Made by a program: the position numbers and the translations under genes. From positions 93,300,707 through 93,364,706 of the forward strand of contig CP136067.1 of the NCBI GenBank assembly GCA_032622095.1: a stretch of 64,000 nt of DNA, read 5' to 3'. Below are positions 36,535-48,401 of this stretch, one piece after another. The notes under the pieces are model-generated. The model made no database searches, was not told the origin of the DNA, and worked only from the letters and a program-made list of their open reading frames with translations. Position 1 is the stretch's first letter, and every line of letters starts with the position of its first letter. This stretch comes from Siphonodentalium dalli (lineage: Eukaryota > Mollusca > Scaphopoda > Gadilida > Siphonodentaliidae).

Positions 36535-37575
36535 TCTATACTATATATTTTGAGACTTCGTATATATGAGTGTGTGTGTGTGTGTGTACTTCATAGAATC
36601 CAAAACGCGTGTACATATTGAGCTCAAACTTCCTATGTAAGTGTCAAATCCCACCGACACGACCGTGGTCGCGGTTTAGAGAAGCTCAGAGCACCCGTTC
36701 TCCAATCTCAAATCACCGGAAAGGCACGGCGTGGTTTAATCAAGTGATTATTTAATGAGCGTTTGTTTTTGACGCATCTCTATAAAGAGCGTCTGTTTCC
36801 CATTCAACGTTATTAGCATCTGCATAGTTATACGGGAACGCAAACGTTATCGTTCGAAATTTATTCCCTGCGAGCACGGATGGCGCGCTTTGTTTTTACA
36901 GTATATACCTTCGGTATATACCGAAATCATCCCAGATAATCACGAATATAGCATCAGATTTCTCCCCAGATATACCGTTATAAAGCTACTGGAATCTGCC
37001 AATCTACTATTAATATATATGTATATATGTGGGTACTTCATAGAATCGAAAACGCGTGTAGGAACGGGCATCCCCACGGCAATGTCCGCAAATATATATG
37101 AGTGTGTCCTTTATAGACTCGAACCGATTGAGCTCAAACTTGCTAAATATTCCAGGCAATGCCGATTGAGCTCAAACTTGCTACCTACGGGAAGTGTCAT
37201 ATATATGTGTGTGTCCTTTATAGACTCGAACCGATTGAGCTCAAACTTGCTAAATACGGGAAGTGTCATGGACGGGTTCATTGAAAAACAAAAAAAAATC
37301 GGGTAAAATTTAAAAACAAAATTAAAAAGGCACAATTAACTCCTTGAATAACCAAAAAAAATCGGGTAAAATTTAAAAACAAAAGCACAATTAACTCATT
37401 GAAAAACAAAATAATTAACTCATTGAAAAACTAAAAATTAAATTAAAATTGTCATGTTTCTGACTATTGCCGAAATTTGCTGCAAATGCAGCACAAGTGT
37501 CTCGGAACCTGTTGCAATTGCTTTTTCGAACAAAGCCATGGGACGAATGCCGCCAGTGGCGGGCTAACCTGCTAG
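36535..37575 (+). mobile_element. Helitron unit 2 of head-to-tail array
   Basis: Starts TCTATACTATATATTTTG immediately after the CTAG of unit 1, with no intervening base. Ends CCGCCAGTGGCGG, GCTAACCTG, CTAG at 37572-37575. Interior has repeated GAGCTCAAACTTGCTA phrases and a ~125-base segment (36866-36992) that matches 3541-3665 in reverse, possibly a captured sequence. Confidence 0.75.
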
Positions 37576-38759
37576 TCTATTATATATTTTGGAAGATCTG
37601 TGTGTCTGTCTGTCTGTCTGTCTGTTTCCAATGGACTCGAAAACGGCTGAGCCGATTCGATGAAACTTGCTATGTGGGGGTATTTTCGGCCGGGGAGTGA
37701 CATAGGCCTATTAATTTGCCTGTGCGACACGACCTTGACCTTGAAATGACCCGAATATCACGGGATTTCGATGAAACTTGGTATGTGGTGGAATTTTCGG
37801 CCGGGGAGTTACATGGGCCTATTAATTTGCCCGTGCGACGTGACCTTGACCTTGAAATCGGGTCATTTCAATGTCAAACTGCCGAATATCACGGGATTTT
37901 GATGAAACTTGGTATGTGGGGGTACTTTCGTATGGGGAGTCTCATAAGACTATTCATTTGCCCGTGCGACGTGACCTTGAAATCGGGTCGATTCAAGGTC
38001 AAATCGCGAATTTTGATGGGATTTCGACGAAATTTGATACGTAGGGTTACTTTTGTCCACTGAAGGTATTGGACGGGTCGAGTCGTGACCCCGACCTGAC
38101 CTTGACCTTCAAAATGATCAATTCGAGGTCAAATCGGGTAAAACCGGATGGATTTCGAAGAGTACTTTTGTCGGGTACTTTTGTCCGAGCAGTGTTTTGG
38201 ACGGGTCAAATCGTTATCCCACCTGACCGATTTCGATGAAACTTGCTATCTGGGGGTATTTTCGGCCGGGGAGTGACCTAGGCCAATTAATTTGCCCGTG
38301 CGACGTGACCTTGACCTTGAAATCAGGTCATTTCAAGGTCAAACGCCCGAATATCACGGGATTTTGACGAAACTTGGTACGTGGGCGTACTTTCGTATGG
38401 GGAGTCTCATAAGCATTTTCATTTGCCCGTGCGACGTGACCTTGACCTTGAAATCGGGTAAATTCAAGGTCAAATCGCCAATATTGATGGGATTTCGACG
38501 AAATTTGATACGTATGGTTACGTTTGTTCACTGAGTGTATTAGACGGGTCGAGTCGTGACCCCGACCTGACCTCGACCTTCAAAATGATCAATTCGAGGT
38601 CAAATCGGGTAAAACTGGATGGATTTCGACGGGCACGTTTGTCGGGTACTTTTGTCCGGGCAGTGTTTTGGACTGGTCAAATCGTGAACCCACTTGACCT
38701 TGACATTCAAAATGGACAATTCAAGGTCAAAGCCCGGACGAAGTCGGGTCACCTTCTAG
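37576..38759 (+). mobile_element. Helitron unit 3 of head-to-tail array
   Basis: Starts TCTATTATATATTTTGG right after the CTAG of unit 2. Has (GTCT)n, then a degenerate tandem array of ~100-120-bp units (GATGAAACTTG, GTGCGACGTGACCTTGACCT, TCAAGGTCAAA). Ends with hairpin CCCGGACGAAGTCGGG, TCACCTT and CTAG at 38756-38759, followed by host T. The tandem interior yields several spurious look-alike ORFs. Confidence 0.8.
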
Positions 38760-38760
38760 T

Positions 38761-39350
38761 AATTTATATTTATGACTAATAATATGATCTTGGTGGCGTT
38801 ACCATTTCTGATTATGGTTTACTTGTGTCTCTATGATTGGCTTTTCGAAACCGTAAGCGTATATATGTTCTACTAAAAAAATCCACTAAACAGCAGGGGG
38901 TGTCTGAAAAAAAAATTGCAGACACGAGACCTGAACAAAATCCGACCTCAGTGTACCCACCCCTCCCCTCCGTGCAAAAGCAAAAATAATATTTTCCTCG
39001 GCAAAAAATGGGACCCAACAACTTTATCGAATATTTGACACTACCTTTATACTAATGGTGTTATTAGGAATACCATCCCAAATGTATTCCTTTTCCACTG
39101 TTGTTTCCAATCCTGTTCAATTATCTATTGTACAATTTGATAATTACATGTGCCGTCGTACCATACCATTTAGTCTTCGCCATTATTATAAGGTACTTTA
39201 TTCTGTGAAACAAACTACCCGTATTTATAAACCTGCCTAAACACCAAATCTAACCTCAACATAATTTTGAGCGTTATTAATGTTGTACAATCCAGTGTTA
39301 AAACCAGGTGAATTCCAGGTATATTTCGTGTGTGTAAAATTGTCCAGCAT
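38761..39350. other. Left arm unique part; short ORF shared with right arm
   Basis: On the plus strand 39055-39240 reads 61 codons beginning MVLLGIPSQMYSF and ending RIYKPA. The right-arm counterpart (minus strand, 47098-47493) keeps the same end in a longer frame. No domain recognised. Retention is explained by the duplication and does not prove coding. Confidence 0.35.
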
Positions 39351-39354
39351 ATTG

Positions 39355-39600
39355 GCGGCGTGTAGTATATGTTAATCGATGTCGTAGATCTAGTGTAAGG
39401 ACGGCGTGGAGTATATGTTAATCGAAGTCGTAGGTCTAGTATACGGAGGTGGAGTATATGTTAATCGAAGTCGTAGGTCTAGTATACGGAAGTGGAATAT
39501 ATGTTAATCCAGTATACGGAAGTGGAGTGTATGTAAATCGAAGTCGTAGGTCTAGTATACGGAAGTGGAGTATATGTTAATCCAGTATACGGAAGTTCGA
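39355..39600. repeat. ~43-bp minisatellite, left arm (about 6 units)
   Basis: Units combine GGAGTATATGTTAATCGAAG, TCGTAGGTCTAGTATACGG and AAGT, with some units shortened. The right arm has the inverted array at 46530-46985 with more units. Related units occur at 54030-54207 next to the receptor gene. Confidence 0.88.
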
Positions 39601-39699
39601 AATTCAATTACGAAGATACTCAAATTTGGTGGAATTTTTAAATTACCAATTTGGCATAAGACTCCCATGTTCTTCCACTAAGTCGGAAAACTCTCAGAC

Positions 39700-39951
39700 A
39701 TGATAACATTTATTCAACACAAGTATTTACATTTTTACAGGCAGCCACGGAGAACAATATATAAGTATATCTTCTCAGGAAGAGTCCGTAGCAAGAGAGA
39801 TATCGAGAAGACAGTTTTAGAGAGTCAAGACTCTGACAAAGTATCTATATGCATAGAGGCCAACGCCCATCATCAAACCTGTGTCGATTCCCGATTGGAC
39901 CACGCAGGCAGTATGTCCACAACAGGTTTAATTTACATATATTCTTTGTGA
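39700..39951 (+). other. 83-codon ORF conserved in both arms
   Basis: Begins MITFIQHKYLHFY. The inverted counterpart at 46172-46423 has the same length with three residue differences (T/R, V/D, T/P). No known domain, signal peptide or Kozak-like evidence. Could be part of a repeat's transcript or chance. Confidence 0.3.
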
Positions 39952-40340
39952 ACTCAACGGCCCGTAGAAATGATATAAAATCCTTTCACCCAGGTCGCTG
40001 TCCCACTGATATATATGTATAAATTATCGACTGAGGGCGATTACTCTGATACAGATTTAACCACAATCACGCCGTCTAACAGTAGAAAGTGTTACATAAC
40101 TCTTATCACCTTTTTCAAGATTTTTGTCCTAAGCCAAAAAAACTTGATGATTTCGTGATAGAGATCCAAACTATCCCATTTGGAATATGGATAGCTCTAA
40201 ATACAACATACAAGTTCCTAACACAGGAATGTCATAATCCGAGAAGTTCCTTGGGGCGAAATTGTTGATAACAGGGGATTGTTCCATAAAGTTCCAAAAC
40301 ACAAGAAAGTCATAATCCTAGAAGTTCCAAACGTTATTTC

Positions 40341-40535
40341 TTGAATAAGTTTTTGTTCTGTTTTCGTTTGGCTTTCTACATAGTTGATTCTGATCCAACG
40401 GTGGGAAATACTGGTGCCTTTCCCTACTATTCCGTTCGTCCTAACTATATCCCGAATAATCGGTTGATTCAGATCCAGCTTTGGGAAATAGTGGTACTTT
40501 TCCCTACTATTCCGTACGTCCTGGCTATATCCTGA
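40341..40535 (+). other. 64-codon ORF in both arms, internally duplicated
   Basis: The frame contains a ~77-base tandem duplication (TTTCCCTACTATTCCG twice). The right-arm frame 45588-45782 has the same length with eight residue differences. That many replacements in 64 residues argues against strong protein constraint. Confidence 0.3.
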
Positions 40536-42300
40536 ATAATCGCCTTGTTTCGGTACGAAAGTTGATTAAATTTCAACGTTACCTTGAATTTGGGCGTAAT
40601 TTGGTTAAGGGTCAATATATTTATAGTAATGTCTAGTGTAGGACTTCATATGGCCGCTGTGTAAGAACTGAAATTAATTAAGTCTAATGATCTTGGCATC
40701 AGCGTGTAACACCACACTGTACGTGTAACTCCACGTGTTCATTCATTGAAATGCCATTTGAACCGACTAAACATTTTAGTTGGGCTTAAAGGCCCTATAC
40801 AAGCATGTACAAATGCTCTATAACATAAAATTTTACTAAATTGTAGGCATCGACGTGTTGGACCACGCCGTTCGTGTAACAGAACTATTTCATTGCCTTG
40901 AAATGCCAATTTGAACATAACCTGCGGATATCAAGTCATTTCATTGACTACCCGAATCACAGGCCCTTTATTAGTGCAAATATTAGGCATATCTGTCGAG
41001 GTACTCATAATTTGTCAGCCAGTAATTCTAACAACTATCCTATAACATAAGCAACATATATATCAAGAGTAAATGGACATTATTCTATATAAATGTCATA
41101 TATTTTATATATCTATTCCTTGTGAATTTTTCCCGGCAGGATTCGTTACACCGAAATCTTTGCATGACATCGCATATTCTTAAAACTCGAACTGCCATTC
41201 ACAACTATAACCTAAATGTACACACTCGGAGGCAATTTGCTAATGACATATTGGTTCCAATAACTAAATATGGGTCATTGATACAAAACATATCCTGATT
41301 CATTGGATTCATTTCATTTTTGTTTTCTATGTGATTGTTAAGGGTAAGTTCTGTTATTAAAAACTCCTAATATCTGTGTGACCCACTTTTAAAGATAGCA
41401 GTGTTTTCATTAACTTTTTTTTATATTTAATTATTTGTTCATGATATATTCTATTCCAGATATTCTATGCCGTCAATAGACTCTCAGACATGATATGGAA
41501 TCATGTGAGTGCAGTATTACCCGCAGACACTCTAATATACCGGAATAGCTTTAATCATAGCACAATCAATTTTCTATACATTTTTTTTGTGTGGTTTCAC
41601 CATGATTGATTAGTCAGTTACATGCCTTACTTTACGACTTGTTCGAAACCTGAACACATTAAAACGATTCTGATTAACTTGTATAACGCATACCTACAAT
41701 GACGATACATGTACATCGATCTATATATTTTTAAAAATCGAAATTTTAACCCAATTCGAGCGTGTCGTAACACAAAATACCACTAACTATGGGTGTAGAT
41801 ATACTTGCAAAACATTTGAACTATTTGGCTAAACTGAAACATTCCCGAACAATTGTTTTTAATACTTCAAACTTCAAGCATCTATATCTTCTACAAATTA
41901 TTTAATTTAAGATTTCTTGAATCACCTATCTCACTTGAACTAACTTATTGCTAAACATATACATTTCTCTGGGCGCAACCAGTCTCTTGACAACTGCCAT
42001 AAATAACTATATTTTTTTCAATAGATTATCCGAGCACAGTAAAACAACATTTAATTTACTGACAGAACAACTTTAACTAATTCCCAAACCATGATTTGTT
42101 CAACACAAGAACTCACTGAAATCATACTGACTAACTTGACAACATCCTAAAATCAGCAGTAAATTTTATAGACCTATATAACCGGCATAATGGTGAGACA
42201 ATTTAATACCTGTTTAACCAGAATTTCCTAGAAACATTTTCGTTCAGTGATCTACATTATTAAAAAGTAATTTATTCTAGTGAATTCTTAAGCCTAATTA

Positions 42301-42653
42301 TACTTCCATGGTGTAACCAAGGAAGTATATTGTTTTTCTATTGCGGCCGTTTTCAGTTTTATTGAAAATACTCAGAAACTAATTGGAGGAGGACCGTGAA
42401 ATCTCTAGGGAATGTAGGCATCTAAGGGATACAGAAAATGAAGATATTTCTGTATAATTTTTTTTTTTAATTTCATTCCGTGGCGAAGCGTTCTGGCGAC
42501 ATCGCGATACCTTCATTTTCAGTATCCCTCAGATGCCTACGTTCCCTAGAGATTTCACGGTCCTCCTCCAATTAGTTTCTGAGTATTTTCAATAAAACGG
42601 AAAACGGCCCCAACAGAAAAACAATATACTTCCTTGGTTACACCGTGGAAGTA
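42301..42653. repeat. TA-flanked foldback MITE, ~150-bp TIRs
   Basis: TA at 42299-42300 and 42654-42655 bracket TACTTCCATGGTGTAACCAA and its complement TTGGTTACACCGTGGAAGTA. Arms of roughly 150 bases match with few changes (CTCTAGGGAATGTAGGCATC against GATGCCTACGTTCCCTAGAG), leaving a short loop near 42455-42500. Tc1/mariner-type non-autonomous element. Confidence 0.88.
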
Positions 42654-42829
42654 TAATAATAGAGAAAATATTGAGATGAAAGAATCGCAGTTTAGTAATA
42701 CAAAATGTTCAGTTGTGTGACCATATGTTATCCTGGCTTTTGTATTTTCATCTGAAGTGTATGGGAGTGACCCCTCCCCTGCCTCGAAACTGTGTGACGG
42801 GATAAGCACATTGTCAACCCCGGCTCAAA

Positions 42830-43810
42830 ATGCGAACTTTGAGGGCCCGTAACTTCGTTATTTACCAACGGATTTTAAAACTGTTTTCAGTTTTGTGATC
42901 TGCTGCTCTCAGAGATGCAATGGTATGGATTTCAGAGACGAATAACATTTTGAAATTGACAAGCATATGTGCCCAATTTTAAACTTTGAGGAATCAAATC
43001 TCCGACATTTTCCAACGGATTAACGATCTGTTTTCAGTTTCCTAATCAGCCTGTACGGTAGATGTTATATTCCAAGTTTCATCTGATTCTGAGACCAAAA
43101 CAAATTGGGACCTGGGACCACCCCCTCCCCAAACCCACAATACTGAACCGAACCTGACAGATTTTGGCGCACCACATGCGCTCTTTATTCCGGTCACACC
43201 AGCGTGTGATACGGCTACTTTCAGAGGAGTTGCGGTCGTTAGCAGATCAGCGCAAAAATGCGAATTTCCAGGACCAACAACTCTGGTGTTTCTAATCGGA
43301 TTTTAAAATTTCGTTTTGCTGTATGATCAACTTCACTCATGGAATGCCCATACCTTAATAGACTACTTTCGTTAAGATTTTTTTTTTTTTCGAAAAATTT
43401 GCCCCTACCCCAATGTAAATATATATGACCGACCCTGTCCAGTTTTTGTTTTCGCAATGAACTGACAACTACCAAGAGGACTGCGAAAACCGAATTCGGT
43501 TATCTACAATTATACAAAAGAACAGCTGAGTACAACCAATTTGAGGTTTGCCTATTTATGGGCCGTAACTCCTCAGGAAAAGCTCGGACACAAGTTTTGA
43601 TGCCGTTGGTCTGTAGGGCATATCGAGTCGTGCATACGGTCCAATTTTCGATGCTTTGCTCCTTATAATTTCCGAGATAATAAAATTACATGTTTTCGTA
43701 TAACGGGAGATAACTCTGCGAAGAAAGCGCGGACAATATTCGTTATGCGACTAAGGCATAAAACTCATTTGCCCCAACATACTTACCAACTTTTAGTTTT
43801 CTACTGCTCA
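42830..43810. repeat. Degenerate ~145-bp repeats (CCGTAACTTCGTT type)
   Basis: CAACGGATTTTAAAACTG at about 42868, CAACGGATTAACGATCTG at about 43013 and TAATCGGATTTTAAAATT at about 43296 lie one and two periods apart. Each is followed by TTTTCAGTTT-like and GATGC/CATGG words. A looser continuation (GGGCCGTAACTCCTCAGGAA, GGGAGATAACTCTGCGAA) reaches 43810. Confidence 0.55.
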
Positions 43811-45587
43811 TTCTTTCCGAAATAAAGTGATTATAAAAGTGTGGAGTATTTTAATAATAATAATAGTGAAAAATAAAAAAAAAATTAATTTCATTCCGTT
43901 GGCAAATTCCACCGGAAACAAATGTGGAAAATTACTTTAAAAATCAAACTATGAGACAAAAATTTGTTGACGTGGTCAGCAGTATCCGGTGCAACTTTGA
44001 ACGATTGTATAAGTTTTAGAGTGGACCGTTTAATCCTTGTAGCGCGTAACATTGTTAACGGGTGAAACATATTACTCAAATTCAACCGCACCATTCTTGA
44101 TGCCAAATTCAAACGGGTTTATCAAGGAGCAAGCTAATGCACGAGCAGGTACAACGATATACCATAGATACGCCCCTAAAGATTTACTGCCCTGCCCGAG
44201 AGAGTGCGAAACAATGGAAAATCGGGAATCTACTCAATCTAGTGTTTTATATTTTTAACAATGCATGTGTTTGGTAGTATATATACGATCACCATTGGTT
44301 TTAAAACGGGCGGGTAAGCACTCGGATGACATTATCGATTGTGATATAGTTATCTCTTGATTACTGTTAACTCTATTACAAAGACGTTAATGAGTATAGT
44401 GTGGCGATGACCTCTGAATTAATTAATAAGCGGTCTTTCCTCTTTCATTAAAACGAACAATTCTGAATCAGAAACTGAATGTACTATCCACTAAATGCGA
44501 TATAACAGAGTTATTTTACATTAATATGATTTGCACCCTTTTGATATATATACATGCCGATTACTCTATAATCAGACACACCAAATTTCGTGACCGTTGA
44601 ACAGGATTTGGGCATCCAGGGGAGCGGTTATAATTAGCCATAAAATGTATCCCTACTGAATACAAATGAACTAATTGACTGGGTGAATGGTGACTCAGTT
44701 GGTCAGGACCATGATGCATTAGACAGTCATTAATCATCATGACATAAACCTTTGGAGTATATTTCTTATTTAGAAATGTCAATGCAAGTCCACAATCGGA
44801 TCATTAAGCACCAATATGCATTCGCATGAAGAGGAAAGGAACACACATATACGCATACCAGTCACATGGGATGGGATGGGATGGGATACCATGGAAGTAT
44901 ATCTGATTCCATGGAATCTGACCTCTAGTTATCTCTATTATCCTAACAATACCAGATGTCACGCAAAGAATTCGGTGTAACGAATCCTGCTGGGAAAAAT
45001 TCACAAGGAATAGATATATAAAATATATGACATTTATATATAATGTCCATTTACTCTTGATATATATGTTGTTTATGTTACAGGATAGTTGTTAGAATTA
45101 CTGGCTGACAAATTATGAGTACCTCGACAGATATGCCCAATATTTGCACTAATAAAGGGCCTGTGATTCGGGTAGTCAACGAAATGACTCGATGTCCGCA
45201 GGTTATGTTCAAATTGGCATTTCAAGGCAATGAAATAGTTCTGTAACACGAACGGCGTGGTCCAACACGTCGATGCCTACAATTTAGTAAAAGTTTATGT
45301 TATAGAGCATTTGTACATGCTTGTATAGGGCCATTAAGCCCAACTAAAATGTTTAGTCGGTTCAAATGGCATTTCAATGAATGAACACGTGGAGTTACAC
45401 GTACAGTGTGGTGTTACACGCTGATGCCAAGATCATTAGACTTAATTAATTTCGGTTCTTACACAGTGGCCATATGAAGTCCTACACTAGACATTACTAT
45501 ATATATATTGACCCTTAACCAAATTACGCCCAAATTCAAGGTCACGTTGAAATTTAATCAACTTTCGTACCGAAACAAGGCGATTAT

Positions 45588-45782
45588 TCAGGATATAGCC
45601 AGGACGTACGGAATAGTAGGGAAAGGTACCACTATTTCCCAACGCTGGATCTGAATCAACCGATTATTCGGGATATAGCTAGGACGAACGGAATAGTAGG
45701 GAAAGCCACCAGTATTTCCCACCATTGGATCAGAATCAACTATGTGGAAAGACAACAGAAAACAGAACAAAAACTTATTCAA
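45588..45782 (-). other. 64-codon ORF, right-arm counterpart
   Basis: Same frame length as 40341-40535 with eight replacements, including R/L, A/S and L/P. No recognised domain. Confidence 0.3.
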
Positions 45783-46171
45783 GAAATAACGTTTGGAACT
45801 TCTAGGATTATGACATTCTTGTGTTTTGTAACTTTATGGAACAATCCCCTGTTATCAACAATTTCGCCCCAAGGAACTTCTCGGATTATGACATTCCTGT
45901 ATTAGGAACTTGTATGTTGTATTTAGAGCTATCCATATTCCAAATGGGATAGTTTGGATCTCTATCACGAAATCATCAAGTTTGTTGGCTTAGGACAAAA
46001 ATCTTGAAAAAGGTGATAAGAGTTATGTAACACTTTCTACTGTTAGACGGCGTGATTATGGTTAAATCTGTATCAGAGGTAATCGCCCTCAGTCGATAAT
46101 TTATACATATATATCCGTGGGACAGCGACCTGGGTGAAAGGATTTTATATCATTTCTACGGGCCGTTGAGT

Positions 46172-46423
46172 TCACAAAGAATATATGTAAATTAAACCTG
46201 TTGTGGACATACTGCCTGCGTGGTCCAATCGGGAATCGACACAGGGTTGATGATGGGCGTTGGCCTCTATGCATATAGATACTTTGTCAGAGTCTTGACT
46301 CTCTAAATCTCTCTTCTCGATATCTCTCTTGCTACGAACTCTTCCTGAGAAGATATACTTATATATTGTTCTCCGTGGCTGCCTGTAAAAATGTAAATAC
46401 TTGTGTTGAATAAATGTTATCAT
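46172..46423 (-). other. 83-codon ORF, right-arm counterpart
   Basis: Same length as 39700-39951 with three replacements. Unknown function, likely passive duplication. Confidence 0.3.
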
Positions 46424-46529
46424 GTCTGAGAGTTTTCCGACTTAGTGGAAGAACATGGGAGTCTTATACCAATTTGGGTGTAATTTTAAAATTCCACCAA
46501 ATTTGAGTATCGTCGTAATTGAATTTCGA

Positions 46530-46985
46530 ACTTCCGTATACTGGATTAACATATACTCCACTTCCGTATACTAGACCTACGACTTCGATTTACATACACT
46601 CCACTTCCGTATACTGGATTAACATATATTCCACTTCCGTACACTAGACCTACGACTTAGATTAACATATACTCCACGGCGTCCGTACACTAGACCTACG
46701 ACTTTGATTAACATTACTCCACGGCGTCCGTACACTAGATCTACGACTTTGATTAACATATACTCCACGGCGTCCGTACACTAGATCTACGACTTTGATT
46801 AACATTTACTCCACCTCCGTATACTAGACCTACGACTTCGATTTACATACACTCCACTTCCGTATACTAGATTAACATATATTCCACTTCCATACACTAA
46901 ACCTACGACTTCGATTAACATATACTCAACGTCCGTACACTAGATCTACAACCTCGATTAACATATACTACACGCCGCCTATATA
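46530..46985. repeat. ~43-bp minisatellite, right arm (about 10-11 units)
   Basis: Inverted version of 39355-39600: CTTCCGTATACTAGACCTAC, GACTTCGATTAACATATACT, CCACGGCGTCCGTACACTAG. Nearly twice as long as the left array, so the arms have changed copy number since duplication. Confidence 0.88.
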
Positions 46986-48401
46986 CTGGACAATACCATT
47001 TTACACACACGGAATACATCTGGAATTCACCTGGTTTTAACACTTGATTGTACAACATTAATAACGCTCAAAATTATGTTGAGGTTAGATTTGATGTTTA
47101 GGCAGGTTTATAAATACGGGTAGTTTGTTTCACAGAATAAAGTACCTTATAATAATGGCGAAGACTACATGGTATGGTAGGACGGCACATGTAATTAGCG
47201 AATTGTACAATAGATAATTGAACAGGATTGGAAACAACAGTGGAAAAGGAATACATTTGGGATGGTATTCCTAATAACACCATTAGTATAAAGGTATGAC
47301 AAAGTGTCAAATATTCGATAAAGTTCTTGGGTCCCATTATATTAGTTTTGTTTTTGCACGGAGGGGAGGGGTGGGTACACTGAGGTCGGAATTTTTTTAG
47401 GCCTCGTGTCTGCAATTTTTTTTCAGACACCCCCTGCTGTTTAGTGGATTTTTTTAGTAGAACATATATACGCTTACGGTTTCGAAAAGCCAATCATAGA
47501 GACACAAGTAAACTATAATCAGAAATGGTAACGCCACCAAGATCATATTATTAGCCATAAATATAAATTATAATATAAAATATATTGGTTACTTAGAATT
47601 CCGTTAAAACAACTAATCCTTCAAATTATTACAAAAAACTACGGCTTATTACTGCAGGTTTTTCATTCACCAAACCATAAAGCTTCTAAATGCGGATAAA
47701 AAATTGGGTTCCCGTCGTAAAATCTTCAAGTGTGCATGGCCCAGCCATTGTTCATACCTAAACATCAAACGCAATTAACACGGTCATATTAGTTACATAT
47801 ATACTGCAACTATAAGACATCCAGCGAATACACACCCCACGAAAACCCGAAATGTGTTGTCCTACGAATTATCCCATCGCTATAGCTCAATTTGACACGG
47901 CCAGATTAGACTTTCTACAATATCCTAAACAATAAAGCTTCTCAAATCATCGGCATAGTCAATAGAACTTTCACGAACTTGGACATTCCAACTTTTACCG
48001 GACTCGGGGTCGCAGAACAACTTTAACGCATCCCAAAATAACCGGAAAAAAACAATTATCTACACAGGTCCACAGATTTCTAAAAATTGACCAACAGTAT
48101 AGACCGGTGGCGTTAATGAGCAGTGCATGCAATTTTCTATCCTACTACACCGCTGATTATGACCTGATAGCAACACAAATAAGTATATTATTATCATGAC
48201 AAATAGAACCACATCAACTTAGTGTGAGCGACAAGACATTTGAATGACTCTATTTTCTAAAAATAAAACGGACTCATATATTCGTCAATTCTGCAAAAAT
48301 AGCTTTTTGGACAGTCCGAAAAACTTACGACTACAAGTAGCTTTTCGTAATTCTTATCAGTAATAGTTAATTATGTAAACGGTGTCCATTATGGTCGGTC
48401 A

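Larger units (their letters stand above)
32633..41172. repeat. Left arm of giant imperfect palindrome
   Basis: Reverse complement of 44955-50756 along its length, apart from insertions. Anchor pairs: 32645/50745 (AAATTTGTGTTTAAAACAAT), 33300/50095, 34150/49215, 35400/47985, 39700/46423, 40720/45405, 41150/44975. The outer border cuts the LINE 3' region; the inner border lies just past GGATTCGTTACACCGAA. The arm is 8.54 kb because it alone contains the 35809-38759 Helitron array. Divergence is visible throughout, so this is not a simple read-through hairpin of one molecule. Confidence 0.92.
41173..44954. other. Palindrome spacer
   Basis: 3.8 kb unique to the centre, without a gene. It contains the TA-flanked foldback element at 42301-42653 and a degenerate ~145-bp repeat at 42830-43810. 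Poly-T/A tracts at 42460 and 43378. Confidence 0.6.

Noticed and set aside
37716-38534. Frames of 67-115 codons repeating RRDLDLEI-like phrases
   Set aside because: Products of the GACCTTGACCTTGAAAT tandem units inside Helitron unit 3, with no start context or known domain.
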